Positions 7,097 to 16,197 of a stretch of 64,000 nucleotides of DNA are shown piece by piece; the stretch's first letter is position 1, and every line of letters begins with the position of its first letter. The notes under the pieces are model-generated. The model was not told the DNA's origin. It ran no database searches and saw only the letters and a list, made by a program, of their open reading frames with translations. The position numbers and the translations under genes are program-made. This DNA comes from Methylomonas sp. (GTDB lineage Bacteria > Pseudomonadota > Gammaproteobacteria > Methylococcales > Methylomonadaceae). The DNA is taken from positions 1 through 64,000 of the forward strand of contig JALSLW010000074.1 in NCBI GenBank assembly GCA_026988155.1. The letters are read 5' to 3'.

Positions 7097-7835
7097 CCGA
7101 TGGATAGCGATTGCCTTCCCAGCCCCATTTTTGCCAATTCCCATCCAACATGGCTGCCACGCCATCAAAAGGTGGCAGACCTTCGCAAATCAATATAGAA
7201 GGGGCTACCAGCTCAGAACCTTGTGTCCAGCAAAAACTGTAGGCGAAATAATGTTCTTTAAGAAATTCATTAGCAAAAAAAGGCAACACATCCTTGACCG
7301 CCTGATTGCTTTTCACTGTTCCCTGCCATGCATGATGAGAAGTCTGCTTTGTGACCAAAACAGGAGGTGTGGCTGTTTCATCTTCTTTCATTAAGAAACC
7401 CGGTATCACTTCATCTAGTTTTTTATTAAACTGCTCCAGGCTAAAATTATCCGCCAGGCTTGAAAGAGCGAGAGCCTCTACATTTTCAAACCATGCAGCT
7501 TCTTGCTGCATCAATATAAAAGGGTTTATATTTGGTTTATTCAATGTTGCAATGGTAATGGGATAATATCGGCCAATACTATCTACACTAGGTATTATCA
7601 CCCCCAGCCAGCCATGTTCGCCACAAACGCCTGGTGTCAATGCAAAGCGATAGATCGGACCTGTGAGGTAGCAATTCAGCCAGTTATCTCCTAATTGCTG
7701 CCGACTGCTGACAATTGCCTCCTGCAGCCAGGCATCCCAAGGATCAATAAAACTGATAGGCAAGCCTCGGCTGACAAAATCGCCATGTGTAGAAACTTTG
7801 CCATAATAGCCGTTTGCTATAGATTGTTTGGACAT
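7071..7835 (-). CDS. tagF: T6SS-associated protein TagF
   Basis: 254 residues. TagF is a post-translational repressor of T6SS assembly in Pseudomonas, acting independently of phosphorylation. Seen here: NGYYGKVSTHGDFVSRGLP at the N terminus, FIDPWDAWLQEAIVSSR, YRFALTPGVCG, and GVIIPSVDSIGRYYPITI, all hallmarks of the SciT/ImpM family. The central part carries an aromatic-rich region ending WQKWGWEGN. It overlaps the tssM start by 19 bases and the pppA start by about 26 bases, so tssM-tagF-pppA form one tightly packed unit. In some species TagF and PppA are fused; here they are separate genes. Confidence 0.94.
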   Translation of the reverse strand: MSKQSIANGYYGKVSTHGDFVSRGLPISFIDPWDAWLQEAIVSSRQQLGDNWLNCYLTGPIYRFALTPGVCGEHGWLGVIIPSVDSIGRYYPITIATLNKPNINPFILMQQEAAWFENVEALALSSLADNFSLEQFNKKLDEVIPGFLMKEDETATPPVLVTKQTSHHAWQGTVKSNQAVKDVLPFFANEFLKEHYFAYSFCWTQGSELVAPSILICEGLPPFDGVAAMLDGNWQKWGWEGNRYPSGDQIERRK

Positions 7836-10800
7836 CGAAATGATTGCAAGTCTGTTGATTGAAAAGGACTGACTGCACTGTTCGCTCTCAATTCAAACTT
7901 AGCCTCACGTCCTTGAATATTGAAAGTCATTATAAATACAGCAGGGTTAGAGGTTTTGGTAATGCGCGCTTCATCAAAAACTCGAAACAATGCCCAAGGT
8001 CCTTCTTTTGATAGTCCGGAGTGACCTTGCAAAGGAGGCAGCAACTGTATTCTTACTTGTCCGGAATCATTGGGCCCTGGCCATTTCATGGCAACTGGCC
8101 GCAACGGGCCATGTGCATAAGTCAATGTTTGACCGTCAACATCCATAATAAACTGCACAATTGATGGACTCATGGAAATAGGCTTTAATTTGAAACTGAC
8201 CTTGGGAGACTGCCTACCCATTCGAAAAAAGATATTTTTAATATTCTCTGCCCGCTGGAACTGTTTCAATGCAGCATACGAAATCTCGGAACCTCCTGCA
8301 CCCCGGCTATTCCAACGCCAGTTTTTTCCACCTTTTTCTACCGATGCATCCAGATATTTTTTAAAGAACTCATCCATCAGTCCGCCTGGCCCAAAAAAAT
8401 AGGTAAAGTCTTCAAAAGTTATTTCCCTTGATTTTTTTCCAATAGGATATAGCCCCTGAATGGCTTTCTGGCAAAATGGCAAAACGGATGAGCGCCACAT
8501 TGCATTCAAATGCTTTCTGACTCCGCCACTGACAAGGTTATGGCTGCTATCAGCTATTGTATCCATCATATTATTAATTGGAAAAGGGGTTCTTTTGCCC
8601 TCCAGCTTAACCTTGGTGATCACCTTAACAGCTTGCTGTCTCTGTTCCATTACCAGCTCATCTCCGCTGGCACTTTGCATTGAGTCAAGATATATATGCA
8701 ATTCATTCAGCACTGAAAGTGTACGGTCTAGCGGTGGAGGCATGCCTTCTTTAGCCTGCACCATTTCATGCAATCCCTTAAAATGTTCAGTTACTCTTTT
8801 GGTGCCAACTGCCGGCGCAGCAATCTCACGGCTTTCCGGTGTGGTACGCATTATTCTCTCAAGTGATGAGCGGGCATCACTAAATTTTTCCCCTGCTTTT
8901 GCCAGCATTGACTGATCATCATTCTCCAGACAGCTCATGCTGGTTTCCAAATCAACGGCCTGAAGAAACAGTTTAACAGGCGAATGCTCTCCTGAAACAA
9001 TATTCAGAACTTCAACCATTTGTGCCTGACTGGAAAATGATTTAATTTGTATATCCTCTAGCAGATCATCCCAATAATTTATGTAATCCTGCAGATAAAG
9101 CTTTAACACATTTTCATTAAGCGCCTTGATCTCCGATGCGGAAAAGCCGGGGTCTTGCTGAGTACCAAATATCCAATTATTGCTGGCATGCCGGAGAATC
9201 ATTCTTTCCTTATTTTTCAAAAAAACATTTTTATATCCCGCACAGGTAAACAAACCGGGGACTCCTGCTGTCAATGGTTTTCCGGTTTTACTTGCCAGTA
9301 CTAAGGCCACATCTCGCCCCGCTTTTTCGTTGACTCTAAAATCTGCAATATTATTTTTCTTTAATTCCAGCTTTAACCCAGAATACACCCGTTCAGCAAT
9401 GGGCTTATTTTGCAGCAATTCTTGCGTTTGCTTAACCAGCACCATATTTAAAGGTCTAGGTAACGGTACCGTCCGCTGTTCCAATAAAGTCGCCAAGTGC
9501 CGGTTCAATGCTTCTCGCTGTTCTGTTGTGACCTGTAACGGTAAATTGTATTTCCAATCAAGCTTATACCAAGCTCCTATTGCACTAGCATCATAATGTT
9601 CAGAGCTGGCCAGCATCAAATAAACTTTTAGCGCTTCATATAAATAATCAGCATTATTCGCATTGTTTTGCAGCTGCTTTTCAATACGAGTCATCAATCT
9701 CGGCAACAGTGCGTTTTTAAGCAGTTTTCGGTACAGCGATATTGATGCATCGCCAAGCTTATCACCTTGATATAGGCCAAAACCAAGGCTCCATGGTGTA
9801 CCGTTATTTTGATCTGCGTAGCCGCCTGGGATATCCCTTATTTCATTTAATAAAGGCAAAATTGATAATGGATCAGCATCATTGGTGTTGATTGCGTTAA
9901 TCTTTGTTTCAATAGCCGATGCCTGCTCCGACACTTCATTGATATAGGTCTTATTTCCTAAATAGCTTGATACCCAGGCAAATGCCATTAAAGCGGTAAG
10001 CGCAGTAACACCAATAAAGGCACCATTCTGAAACCAGCGTTTTTTTCTCTCCAGTTTCAAATTGGCACCTGCCAATCCCGATTCTGCAAAAATAACTTTC
10101 TGCAGCAGGTTATTGATAAAAAAGCTTTTTCCCTGCCCCACAGGAGTTGCCTTAGCTTGCTGACCCAGGCCAAAACTATTAGACAAAGCCCCCATAATTC
10201 TATCTATAGGTGAGCCTTCTTGGGTGGCACTGGTAAAGTAAATGCCTCTAACTATCACTTGGTGGGCGTACTGGCTCGATTGAAAAAGCTCTTCAATAAA
10301 GGGCTTAACCAGTTCATTCAACCCGCTAAATTGCTGAGGAAAGGTGTATATATGTTCGCGCCTTTCTTTGCCCCGTTCCCGCTCCATTTTATCCAGCAAC
10401 TGATTTTGCAGCTGCAGCTGCAATAAGCTAAATTCTGTACTGAACTGCTCTGTGACATTCTGTTTTATCTGTTCATCCAGCTTAAATGTCATTCCCCAAA
10501 CCTGAGAGCGCTCATCTCTGTCAAGGTCATCAAAATATTCCATAAACCCAGCCAGCAGATCACATTTTGTAAACAATAAATAGACAGGGAAACGGATATT
10601 AAAGCGTTCATACAGTTCCTGAATTCGCTGTCGAATGGCCCTGGCTTGGGCAAGGCTTTGCTCAGCACCTTTCTCAAGCAAGTCAGAAAGGCTGACTGCA
10701 ACAATGACACCATTAATAGGGCGCCTGCTACGATTTTTTTTCAGTAAATCCAAGAAACCGAACCAGGCAGCCTGGTCAACTGTTTCATGGCTGTCCTGTG

Positions 10801-11377
10801 TAGTATAACGTCCTGCAGTATCCAGCAGGACCGCATCCTCTGCAAACCACCAATCGCAGTTCCGCGTACCACCGACACCTCTAACAGCATCTTTGCCAAA
10901 TCGGTCGGATAATGGAAATTTCAGGTCAGAGTTCTTTAGCAGCGTTGTTTTGCCAGCACCCGGCGGGCCAATAACAATATACCAAGGCAATTGATACAAA
11001 AACTGTCTGTGGGAGCCTTTCCCTAAACGTGACCCCTTTAGTTCAGCCAATGCTTCGGCCATTCTTTCCTGCAATAGCTGAACCTCTTCCTGAGAAGACT
11101 GTTCATCGGCACTTAATCCGGAAACTTCCCCACCAGCCATTGCGGCCATTACTTGGCCATTCTGTTTTTTAGCCTTAAAATAAGACCAGCTTCTATCTGC
11201 AATCCAAAGAATAAAAATAAAGCCTATTGAATACCAGCGATTAGCTTCATCGTCTAAAGGAGCATAATCAGCGAAAGCAAATAAAGGCCCAACAAACCAA
11301 ATAAATAGTCCTAGCGCTAGCATTCCGAGCAGAGAAATAAACCAGCGCTGTCTGATAAAGTTAAGTATTTTTTTCAT
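7817..11377 (-). CDS. tssM: T6SS membrane complex protein TssM (IcmF)
   Basis: 1186 residues, full length. TssM spans the envelope with TssJ and TssL and anchors the baseplate. Two N-terminal membrane segments (about residues 12 to 34 and 48 to 62) and a third near 455 to 475 bracket the cytoplasmic NTPase-like domain. Its Walker A motif GPPGAGKTT is intact at residues 137 to 145, a feature lost in some TssM proteins. The long periplasmic part ends with the family C-terminal domain, for example WPGPNDSGQVRIQLLPP and SKEGPWALFRVFDEA. It follows tssL by 11 bases. Membrane location is the inner membrane, with the C terminus reaching TssJ in the periplasm. Confidence 0.96.
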   Translation of the reverse strand: MKKILNFIRQRWFISLLGMLALGLFIWFVGPLFAFADYAPLDDEANRWYSIGFIFILWIADRSWSYFKAKKQNGQVMAAMAGGEVSGLSADEQSSQEEVQLLQERMAEALAELKGSRLGKGSHRQFLYQLPWYIVIGPPGAGKTTLLKNSDLKFPLSDRFGKDAVRGVGGTRNCDWWFAEDAVLLDTAGRYTTQDSHETVDQAAWFGFLDLLKKNRSRRPINGVIVAVSLSDLLEKGAEQSLAQARAIRQRIQELYERFNIRFPVYLLFTKCDLLAGFMEYFDDLDRDERSQVWGMTFKLDEQIKQNVTEQFSTEFSLLQLQLQNQLLDKMERERGKERREHIYTFPQQFSGLNELVKPFIEELFQSSQYAHQVIVRGIYFTSATQEGSPIDRIMGALSNSFGLGQQAKATPVGQGKSFFINNLLQKVIFAESGLAGANLKLERKKRWFQNGAFIGVTALTALMAFAWVSSYLGNKTYINEVSEQASAIETKINAINTNDADPLSILPLLNEIRDIPGGYADQNNGTPWSLGFGLYQGDKLGDASISLYRKLLKNALLPRLMTRIEKQLQNNANNADYLYEALKVYLMLASSEHYDASAIGAWYKLDWKYNLPLQVTTEQREALNRHLATLLEQRTVPLPRPLNMVLVKQTQELLQNKPIAERVYSGLKLELKKNNIADFRVNEKAGRDVALVLASKTGKPLTAGVPGLFTCAGYKNVFLKNKERMILRHASNNWIFGTQQDPGFSASEIKALNENVLKLYLQDYINYWDDLLEDIQIKSFSSQAQMVEVLNIVSGEHSPVKLFLQAVDLETSMSCLENDDQSMLAKAGEKFSDARSSLERIMRTTPESREIAAPAVGTKRVTEHFKGLHEMVQAKEGMPPPLDRTLSVLNELHIYLDSMQSASGDELVMEQRQQAVKVITKVKLEGKRTPFPINNMMDTIADSSHNLVSGGVRKHLNAMWRSSVLPFCQKAIQGLYPIGKKSREITFEDFTYFFGPGGLMDEFFKKYLDASVEKGGKNWRWNSRGAGGSEISYAALKQFQRAENIKNIFFRMGRQSPKVSFKLKPISMSPSIVQFIMDVDGQTLTYAHGPLRPVAMKWPGPNDSGQVRIQLLPPLQGHSGLSKEGPWALFRVFDEARITKTSNPAVFIMTFNIQGREAKFELRANSAVSPFQSTDLQSFRCPNNL

Positions 11378-11388
11378 CTGATTATTTT

Positions 11389-12690
11389 TTACTTGAGCAA
11401 TGTAACTTCAACTCGGCGGTTTTTTGCTCTTCCTTCCCTAGTGGAGTTGGGGGCAATAGGGTCTAAATCAGACCGTCCTTCTATCACTGTTCTATCCTGG
11501 TCTGTCAAATTCTGATTAATCAGCTTGGCCACGGCCTCCGCCCTTGCTTTTGATAAGTGCCAGTTGGAGGGATATCGTGAACTCCGAATCGGCACATTAT
11601 CTGAATGTCCGGTAATCAGAACCCGTCCTGACACCTGATTTAACGCATCTGCAATTCTATGCAGCAGGGGAATAACAGTCCGCTTAACTGTAGTACTCCC
11701 CGAAGAAAACAAATTATCCCCTTGAATCGTTACAATGCTGCGTTGCACTAACTCTGTTACTTTTAAGTTTTTTTTCTGAATCTCATCAGCCAAAAGCATA
11801 GTCAGAGTCAATTCCGGAATGGGAGTATAAACTGGTGCCGCTTCGACCGTCTCTAGTTCAGGCATTGGCGACTTAAGCGTAATAATCTGCCTGAAAACAG
11901 GATCTGAATCCCTATTTAACTGGAATAGAAAACCACTAAACATAAGCCCAAGCAACCCCGCAGCAACCGCCGCAAAAACCCATAATGGAACAAACTGAGC
12001 TAAAGGGTGACGCTGATCTGTCACCCCCTCCCAATGCGGGGACAATGCATGCTCCACAACACCTCGCTGCTGCTGAATAATTTGGTATAGCCACTCTCTA
12101 ATGCGAGCCAGTTTATTTTTTCCGCCGTCTATAATTCGGTACCGCCCTTCAAATCCCAAAGCCAGGCAGAGATACATGACTTCCAACAGGCCTCTGTTTT
12201 TAGCTGGATTCTGGGCCAATGATTTAAGCAAATGAAAAAAACGTTCGCCCCCAGATACCTCTTTATGAAAAAGACTTAACAAGCTGTGCTGAGCCCAGTC
12301 ACTGTTATTTCCCCAAGGTGTACTTAATACAGCTTCATCCAAAACTGTACACATAACATATCGGGCACTGGAAATAGTCTGACTGTCTATACCCGCTGTC
12401 TCTGCCTTTATCTCAAACTGTTTTATTTCGTGAATTATCTTATTTTTCAGACCCTCTGGGTCGGCCTGGTTTTGAGAGCCATTGATCTGAGTAATAAGAG
12501 CCAATAGTCCAGACAAGGCTCTTTCTAAAGGGTTGAGCTGCCCAAGAATGGGTAAAGGCCTGTTAATACTGAGCGCGGGAGCCCTTGGAGGTATAGACGT
12601 TTTAATATCAGACTGCTTTCCTCCAGGCACAGGGCGGATGATTGTTCTGTCATCAGACTGTGCTGAAAAAAACGGATCATCTGCAGTCAT
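11389..12690 (-). CDS. tssL: T6SS membrane protein TssL with C-terminal OmpA peptidoglycan-binding domain
   Basis: 433 residues: a Pro-rich N-terminal tail, a DotU domain (about 60 to 225, with SARYVMCTVLDEAVLSTPWG and GGERFFHLL), one membrane segment near 232 to 252, and a periplasmic OmpA-like domain from about 310 to the end. The OmpA part shows LITGHSDNVPI, NWHLSKARAEAVAKLI and EGRSDLDPIAPNSTREGRAK, the residues that contact peptidoglycan. Such specialised TssL proteins anchor the secretion complex to the cell wall directly, with no separate TagL needed. The ATG at 12690 has GGGGAAAATGAG upstream and starts one base after the tssK stop. Confidence 0.96.
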   Translation of the reverse strand: MTADDPFFSAQSDDRTIIRPVPGGKQSDIKTSIPPRAPALSINRPLPILGQLNPLERALSGLLALITQINGSQNQADPEGLKNKIIHEIKQFEIKAETAGIDSQTISSARYVMCTVLDEAVLSTPWGNNSDWAQHSLLSLFHKEVSGGERFFHLLKSLAQNPAKNRGLLEVMYLCLALGFEGRYRIIDGGKNKLARIREWLYQIIQQQRGVVEHALSPHWEGVTDQRHPLAQFVPLWVFAAVAAGLLGLMFSGFLFQLNRDSDPVFRQIITLKSPMPELETVEAAPVYTPIPELTLTMLLADEIQKKNLKVTELVQRSIVTIQGDNLFSSGSTTVKRTVIPLLHRIADALNQVSGRVLITGHSDNVPIRSSRYPSNWHLSKARAEAVAKLINQNLTDQDRTVIEGRSDLDPIAPNSTREGRAKNRRVEVTLLK

Positions 12691-12691
12691 C

Positions 12692-14032
12692 TCATTTTCC
12701 CCTAATGGCCCAAAACTCTAGCTCAAGCCCTGGATAGTCGCCTGAAAAATGTATGGCTATGGTGCCGCTTTCTTCCAGCTCCTTCCACATTTCATGGTTT
12801 TTATTCAGCTCGAAATAGATCATGCCTTTATGATAGGGAATTTCCCTAGGCGCTACTGCCAGTGCATTGAGTCTAATCCCTGGCACTTGTGCCATCACTA
12901 GCTCACGCAGCTTATCCACTGTTGCAATTGCTGTTTTTCTGGGGATATGGCTGCGCAGTTTATCCGAAGCTACCTGCGCAGCTACAGCCAGAACAAATTC
13001 TGCAGTCTGCAGCAAATCACGGTCATGAATAACGGCTGTACGGATCTGATGCGGATGCTCTTCCAAAGGAATTGAAATTGCTCTGGATTCGGAAACCCAG
13101 CTTAACTCTTCACGAAGAGTAGTCATAACTGGCTCAAAACACTGTTCCAGATCTTCATGCAGATATTCTGGGAAAACTCCCGGCCTGTGATTCTCTTGTG
13201 TAATAGTGGCCAATTCGCCAGCCATTTGAATCATTATGCTAAACAGCCGTTCAGGATGCATCTGCTGAAGCACTGAAAAATGACTAAATAAAGGCTGATA
13301 ACGGTTAACAATTTGCAATAGAAGAAAATCGACTATCTCGGCTACACCGCCAGTACCCGGCGATCCTAATCTTTTGGCCAACGCTTCAGCTCTGTGATTC
13401 AAAATTCCGGTAATTTCTTCAATATAATTTTCCAACTGCTCAGATGCATTGCTATATAGACAGCTAGGAATAAATTGCTGATCCAATACAACCTGTTTAT
13501 CAATTTTACGCTCCACAACCTTTACCAGAGGAATTGTCACATAAGCATCCTGTTTTTTAGCAGATGATCGAAGTCGCATCCATAATTCGCCACTTTGAAT
13601 GACCTCATTACCCAGTTCAGACTGTGAATGTATATCTTTAACTTCAATTTCCTGCATACGATAACGGCTTAATTCATCCGCGCCTTTATCCCAGGCAATT
13701 TCTTTGCCCAGCAGACGCTGTACAGGCAAGGCCAGGTAGATAACCTCATCTTTGGTTTCAATCGAAATATCAAGAGACTCCGGGGCGCTATGCTGATCCG
13801 GAATGCTGAAAGGAGTACCATCAGGAAAAACGCCTCGGCAGACATTAATGGCAACTTTTCCCAACGACAAAAGCTGCTGATCAATTTCTAAATCGATAAT
13901 CCCCCAAGAATAGCTTTGCAAACCTCCACAACGCGTTTCAACCCAATTTTGAAAATTGCGATCCATTTGCTGAAAATGTATAGGCTGAAGAAACATGCCT
14001 TCTGTCCAGATGACTTTATTATTCCATGACAT
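12692..14032 (-). CDS. tssK: T6SS baseplate protein TssK
   Basis: 446 residues, normal length. TssK trimers link the TssEFG baseplate wedges to the TssJLM membrane complex. Family signs are the start NKVIWTEGMFLQPIHFQQMD, the DLEIDQQLLSLGKVAI segment, LLLQIVNRYQPLFSHF in the middle, and the C-terminal YHKGMIYFELNKNHEMWKEL followed by GTIAIHFSGDYPGLELEFWA. It is cytoplasmic. It lies 19 bases after tssJ and is nearly contiguous with tssL, giving the usual tssJ-tssK-tssL-tssM order. Confidence 0.97.
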   Translation of the reverse strand: MSWNNKVIWTEGMFLQPIHFQQMDRNFQNWVETRCGGLQSYSWGIIDLEIDQQLLSLGKVAINVCRGVFPDGTPFSIPDQHSAPESLDISIETKDEVIYLALPVQRLLGKEIAWDKGADELSRYRMQEIEVKDIHSQSELGNEVIQSGELWMRLRSSAKKQDAYVTIPLVKVVERKIDKQVVLDQQFIPSCLYSNASEQLENYIEEITGILNHRAEALAKRLGSPGTGGVAEIVDFLLLQIVNRYQPLFSHFSVLQQMHPERLFSIMIQMAGELATITQENHRPGVFPEYLHEDLEQCFEPVMTTLREELSWVSESRAISIPLEEHPHQIRTAVIHDRDLLQTAEFVLAVAAQVASDKLRSHIPRKTAIATVDKLRELVMAQVPGIRLNALAVAPREIPYHKGMIYFELNKNHEMWKELEESGTIAIHFSGDYPGLELEFWAIRGK

Positions 14033-14051
14033 ATATTTACCTAAATAGTCA

Positions 14052-14516
14052 TTACTTTTTCCAGATACTAATGGCTAGTTTATCAACAACAATCATTATC
14101 TGGGTTTCTTTTCCTGCCGGCAATGCAACATAATCCCTCCACACAGCTTGATTAAGGTCACGATAAGCGGCAATCACTGCAATATATTGTGTCCCCGGAG
14201 CAGTGGTCTGTTTCTTGGTGTGAATATCACCCGGGTTTAAATGGATCTGCTCAGAACCTAAAAGGTCGCTTCCCAGCACTGATTCATAATTATCGAATAG
14301 CCCATAAAAATCGCTTTCATTAAAAGTCCCCAGACTTTTCAGTTCAAAAATACGAACAACAATAGGTGAGGCACGATTATTAATATCAGGATTAGCCTGT
14401 GCTGAGACGGCAATTTTTGCATTCACAACCGTTGGTGGTGCTTCGGGCTTTTCAGGAGACGTGCCACACCCAGATAACAGCAGTGATAACAGAACAAAAC
14501 TTTTTATAATATTCAT
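14052..14516 (-). CDS. tssJ: T6SS outer-membrane lipoprotein TssJ
   Basis: About 154 residues. TssJ sits in the outer membrane and binds the periplasmic end of TssM. The N terminus is a lipoprotein signal (MNIIKSFVLLSLLLSGC, lipid on the Cys), followed by a Pro-rich linker. The mature domain contains VVRIFELKSLGTFNESDFYG, LGSEQIHLNPGD and the C-terminal QIMIVVDKLAISIWKK, consistent with the transthyretin-like fold of the family. The frame opens four codons earlier with TTG, but the ATG at 14516 is preceded by GGAAG at good distance and is the better start. Asp is not at position +2, in keeping with outer-membrane sorting. Confidence 0.93.
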   Translation of the reverse strand: MNIIKSFVLLSLLLSGCGTSPEKPEAPPTVVNAKIAVSAQANPDINNRASPIVVRIFELKSLGTFNESDFYGLFDNYESVLGSDLLGSEQIHLNPGDIHTKKQTTAPGTQYIAVIAAYRDLNQAVWRDYVALPAGKETQIMIVVDKLAISIWKK

Positions 14517-14549
14517 AACTGCTTCCAAAACGTTACTAAATTTAGAAAG

Positions 14550-15998
14550 TTAAAACGAACTCTCTTTTTTTATTTTTTTTAATTTAATTATTTGCTGCTC
14601 ATATGACTCTGCAAATGCCTGGCCAAATAAATGGTAAAAATTATCAGCCGCTTCAAGTTCAATTTCATTGTACAGCTGTTCAAATGTATCCCATAATTTC
14701 GCCTGCTTAACAACGGGGATACTTGAACTGATTGGATTTTGCTGTTGCAGACGCTGTTCCAATTTCTGCGGGTCAAATCTCTTCAAAACTTCAAGCAATG
14801 CAGTCTGCATTCCCGCAATAACTGAAAATTGATGTGCACGAATATCATCAAATGCTTCCTCTATAGCTTCTTCTGCCGGCAAATATCCTGCATCTTGCGG
14901 AGCCAGAAGCTTTTTAAGCGCTTCTTCTGCAGTAACAGAAAATTTAACCGGATTATTTTCTTTGGATCTAATCATGGTTACATCCAGATGCATTTCATTT
15001 TTAATTTTAGCCCTGCCAATCAAAACATCCATGGTTCCCTGAACAGATGACTTCAGAATTTTACCGATAATATAAAAGCTTTGCGGGTCTAGCGATTCAC
15101 TAATACCCGTATTTTCAAGACCTGCTCCACTCAGAAAATTATTTATCAGTAGCGCAGTTTCGGTCTCGGTTACATCTAAGATTGTGGTGGGCTCTTCTAC
15201 GGCAACTTCGGCCTGAATAAAATTCTCGTCAGCTTGCAGAGTTGCTGTTTTGGTTTCTAGCTTTTCAACTGAAACGTCCTTTTCAAGAAAGTCTGTTTCT
15301 GAAAAAAGTGGTTCGGAGGCTATTTCATCATCATCTTCATCCAACCCTTTTGAAAACCAGTCTTCACCAAACATATCATCAGTTAAATCTGCTTTCTGTT
15401 CACTTTTACCCGCTATATAAGGCTGAAAAGCTTCTTGAAAGACAGGGGGGGGCTCTACTTCCAATATACCTTCATTATGCTTAGCGTCTAACTCAAAAAC
15501 CTCCTGGTCTAAACTATCTAGCAACTCAGCACTTAACCCTTGTTTCCTGTCAGCAGGTTCTTTCCATTGATTCTCATCAATCATCTCTTGCACAGGGTCT
15601 TGACCCAGCTCGGCAAACGGGTCATCAGCAAAATCATAAACTTCACTATTGACTGGATCACTGAGGCTATCTTTTGCCTGTGTCTCCCTATCAATTTCTA
15701 CTTGAACGTTGTAGTTACCGATATGCAATTGATCGCCATCGTTTATTTTAACTCTATTTCCTTTTCCAATGGGCAGAATCGCACTGTTGACTATGACTCC
15801 ATTGGTACTGGTATCCGTTACAAAATAATCTGGGTTTTGATAATCAATAACCGCGTGCTGGCCGGATATATACCTATTGGGGTCTTCCAGTACCAGTGTA
15901 TTACCGGAATTTCTTCCAATAGTGGCGGATTCCTGCCTTAGAATAATTGTATTTATCTCAGCACCCATATTTGAAATGACGTTCAGAATTAGCTTCAT
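14550..15998 (-). CDS. tagH: FHA-domain T6SS protein TagH (Fha)
   Basis: About 482 residues. An N-terminal FHA domain (roughly 1 to 110) shows the phosphothreonine-binding pattern: ATIGRNSGNTLVLEDPNRY, ISGQHAVIDY and DTSTNGVIVN. A long acidic linker with many Asp/Glu and Phe residues follows. The C-terminal domain (about 290 to 470) is the TagH-specific region, with LLINNFLSGAGLENTGI and FYHLFGQAFAESYEQQ. In H1-type systems phosphorylated Fha triggers assembly. The frame extends to 16052, but the ATG at 15998 has AGGAAAAACTGCAT in front and starts the conserved FHA fold. It heads the tagH-tssJ-tssK-tssL-tssM-tagF-pppA unit. Any promoter must lie in or near the inverted-repeat element just upstream. 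Confidence 0.92.
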   Translation of the reverse strand: MKLILNVISNMGAEINTIILRQESATIGRNSGNTLVLEDPNRYISGQHAVIDYQNPDYFVTDTSTNGVIVNSAILPIGKGNRVKINDGDQLHIGNYNVQVEIDRETQAKDSLSDPVNSEVYDFADDPFAELGQDPVQEMIDENQWKEPADRKQGLSAELLDSLDQEVFELDAKHNEGILEVEPPPVFQEAFQPYIAGKSEQKADLTDDMFGEDWFSKGLDEDDDEIASEPLFSETDFLEKDVSVEKLETKTATLQADENFIQAEVAVEEPTTILDVTETETALLINNFLSGAGLENTGISESLDPQSFYIIGKILKSSVQGTMDVLIGRAKIKNEMHLDVTMIRSKENNPVKFSVTAEEALKKLLAPQDAGYLPAEEAIEEAFDDIRAHQFSVIAGMQTALLEVLKRFDPQKLEQRLQQQNPISSSIPVVKQAKLWDTFEQLYNEIELEAADNFYHLFGQAFAESYEQQIIKLKKIKKESSF

Positions 15999-16018
15999 AT
16001 GCAGTTTTTCCTGATTAA

Positions 16019-16172
16019 GGAATGGGCATGAAATAACTTGAACCTGGCACAAGGTTTCTGTTCAGCTTCAAGATGTACAAACATGAACATAGCAGGCTAT
16101 GAGATTGTTTATACAACGCAGAGGATGGCCAAAAATATCAACGAGTTGCTCAAGTTATTTCGCGCACGTTCC
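16019..16172. mobile_element. MITE-like inverted-repeat element upstream of tagH
   Basis: A segment of about 154 bases is bounded by 23-base inverted repeats (16019 to 16041 and 16150 to 16172) that match at 18 positions. The 12 innermost bases, GAAATAACTTGA, are identical. There is no coding frame inside. Size and structure resemble a non-autonomous MITE. It fills almost all of the gap between the autotransporter gene and tagH. Its minus strand carries TATAAA and TTGATA stretches but with poor spacing. I saw no second copy in the window. Confidence 0.65.
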
Positions 16173-16197
16173 TAAGTAAAATGGTTTGACGAATCAC

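Noticed and set aside
14529..16052. Longer N terminus of tagH starting at 16052
   Set aside because: The extra 18 residues come from the inverted-repeat element, have no ribosome binding site, and precede the conserved FHA start.
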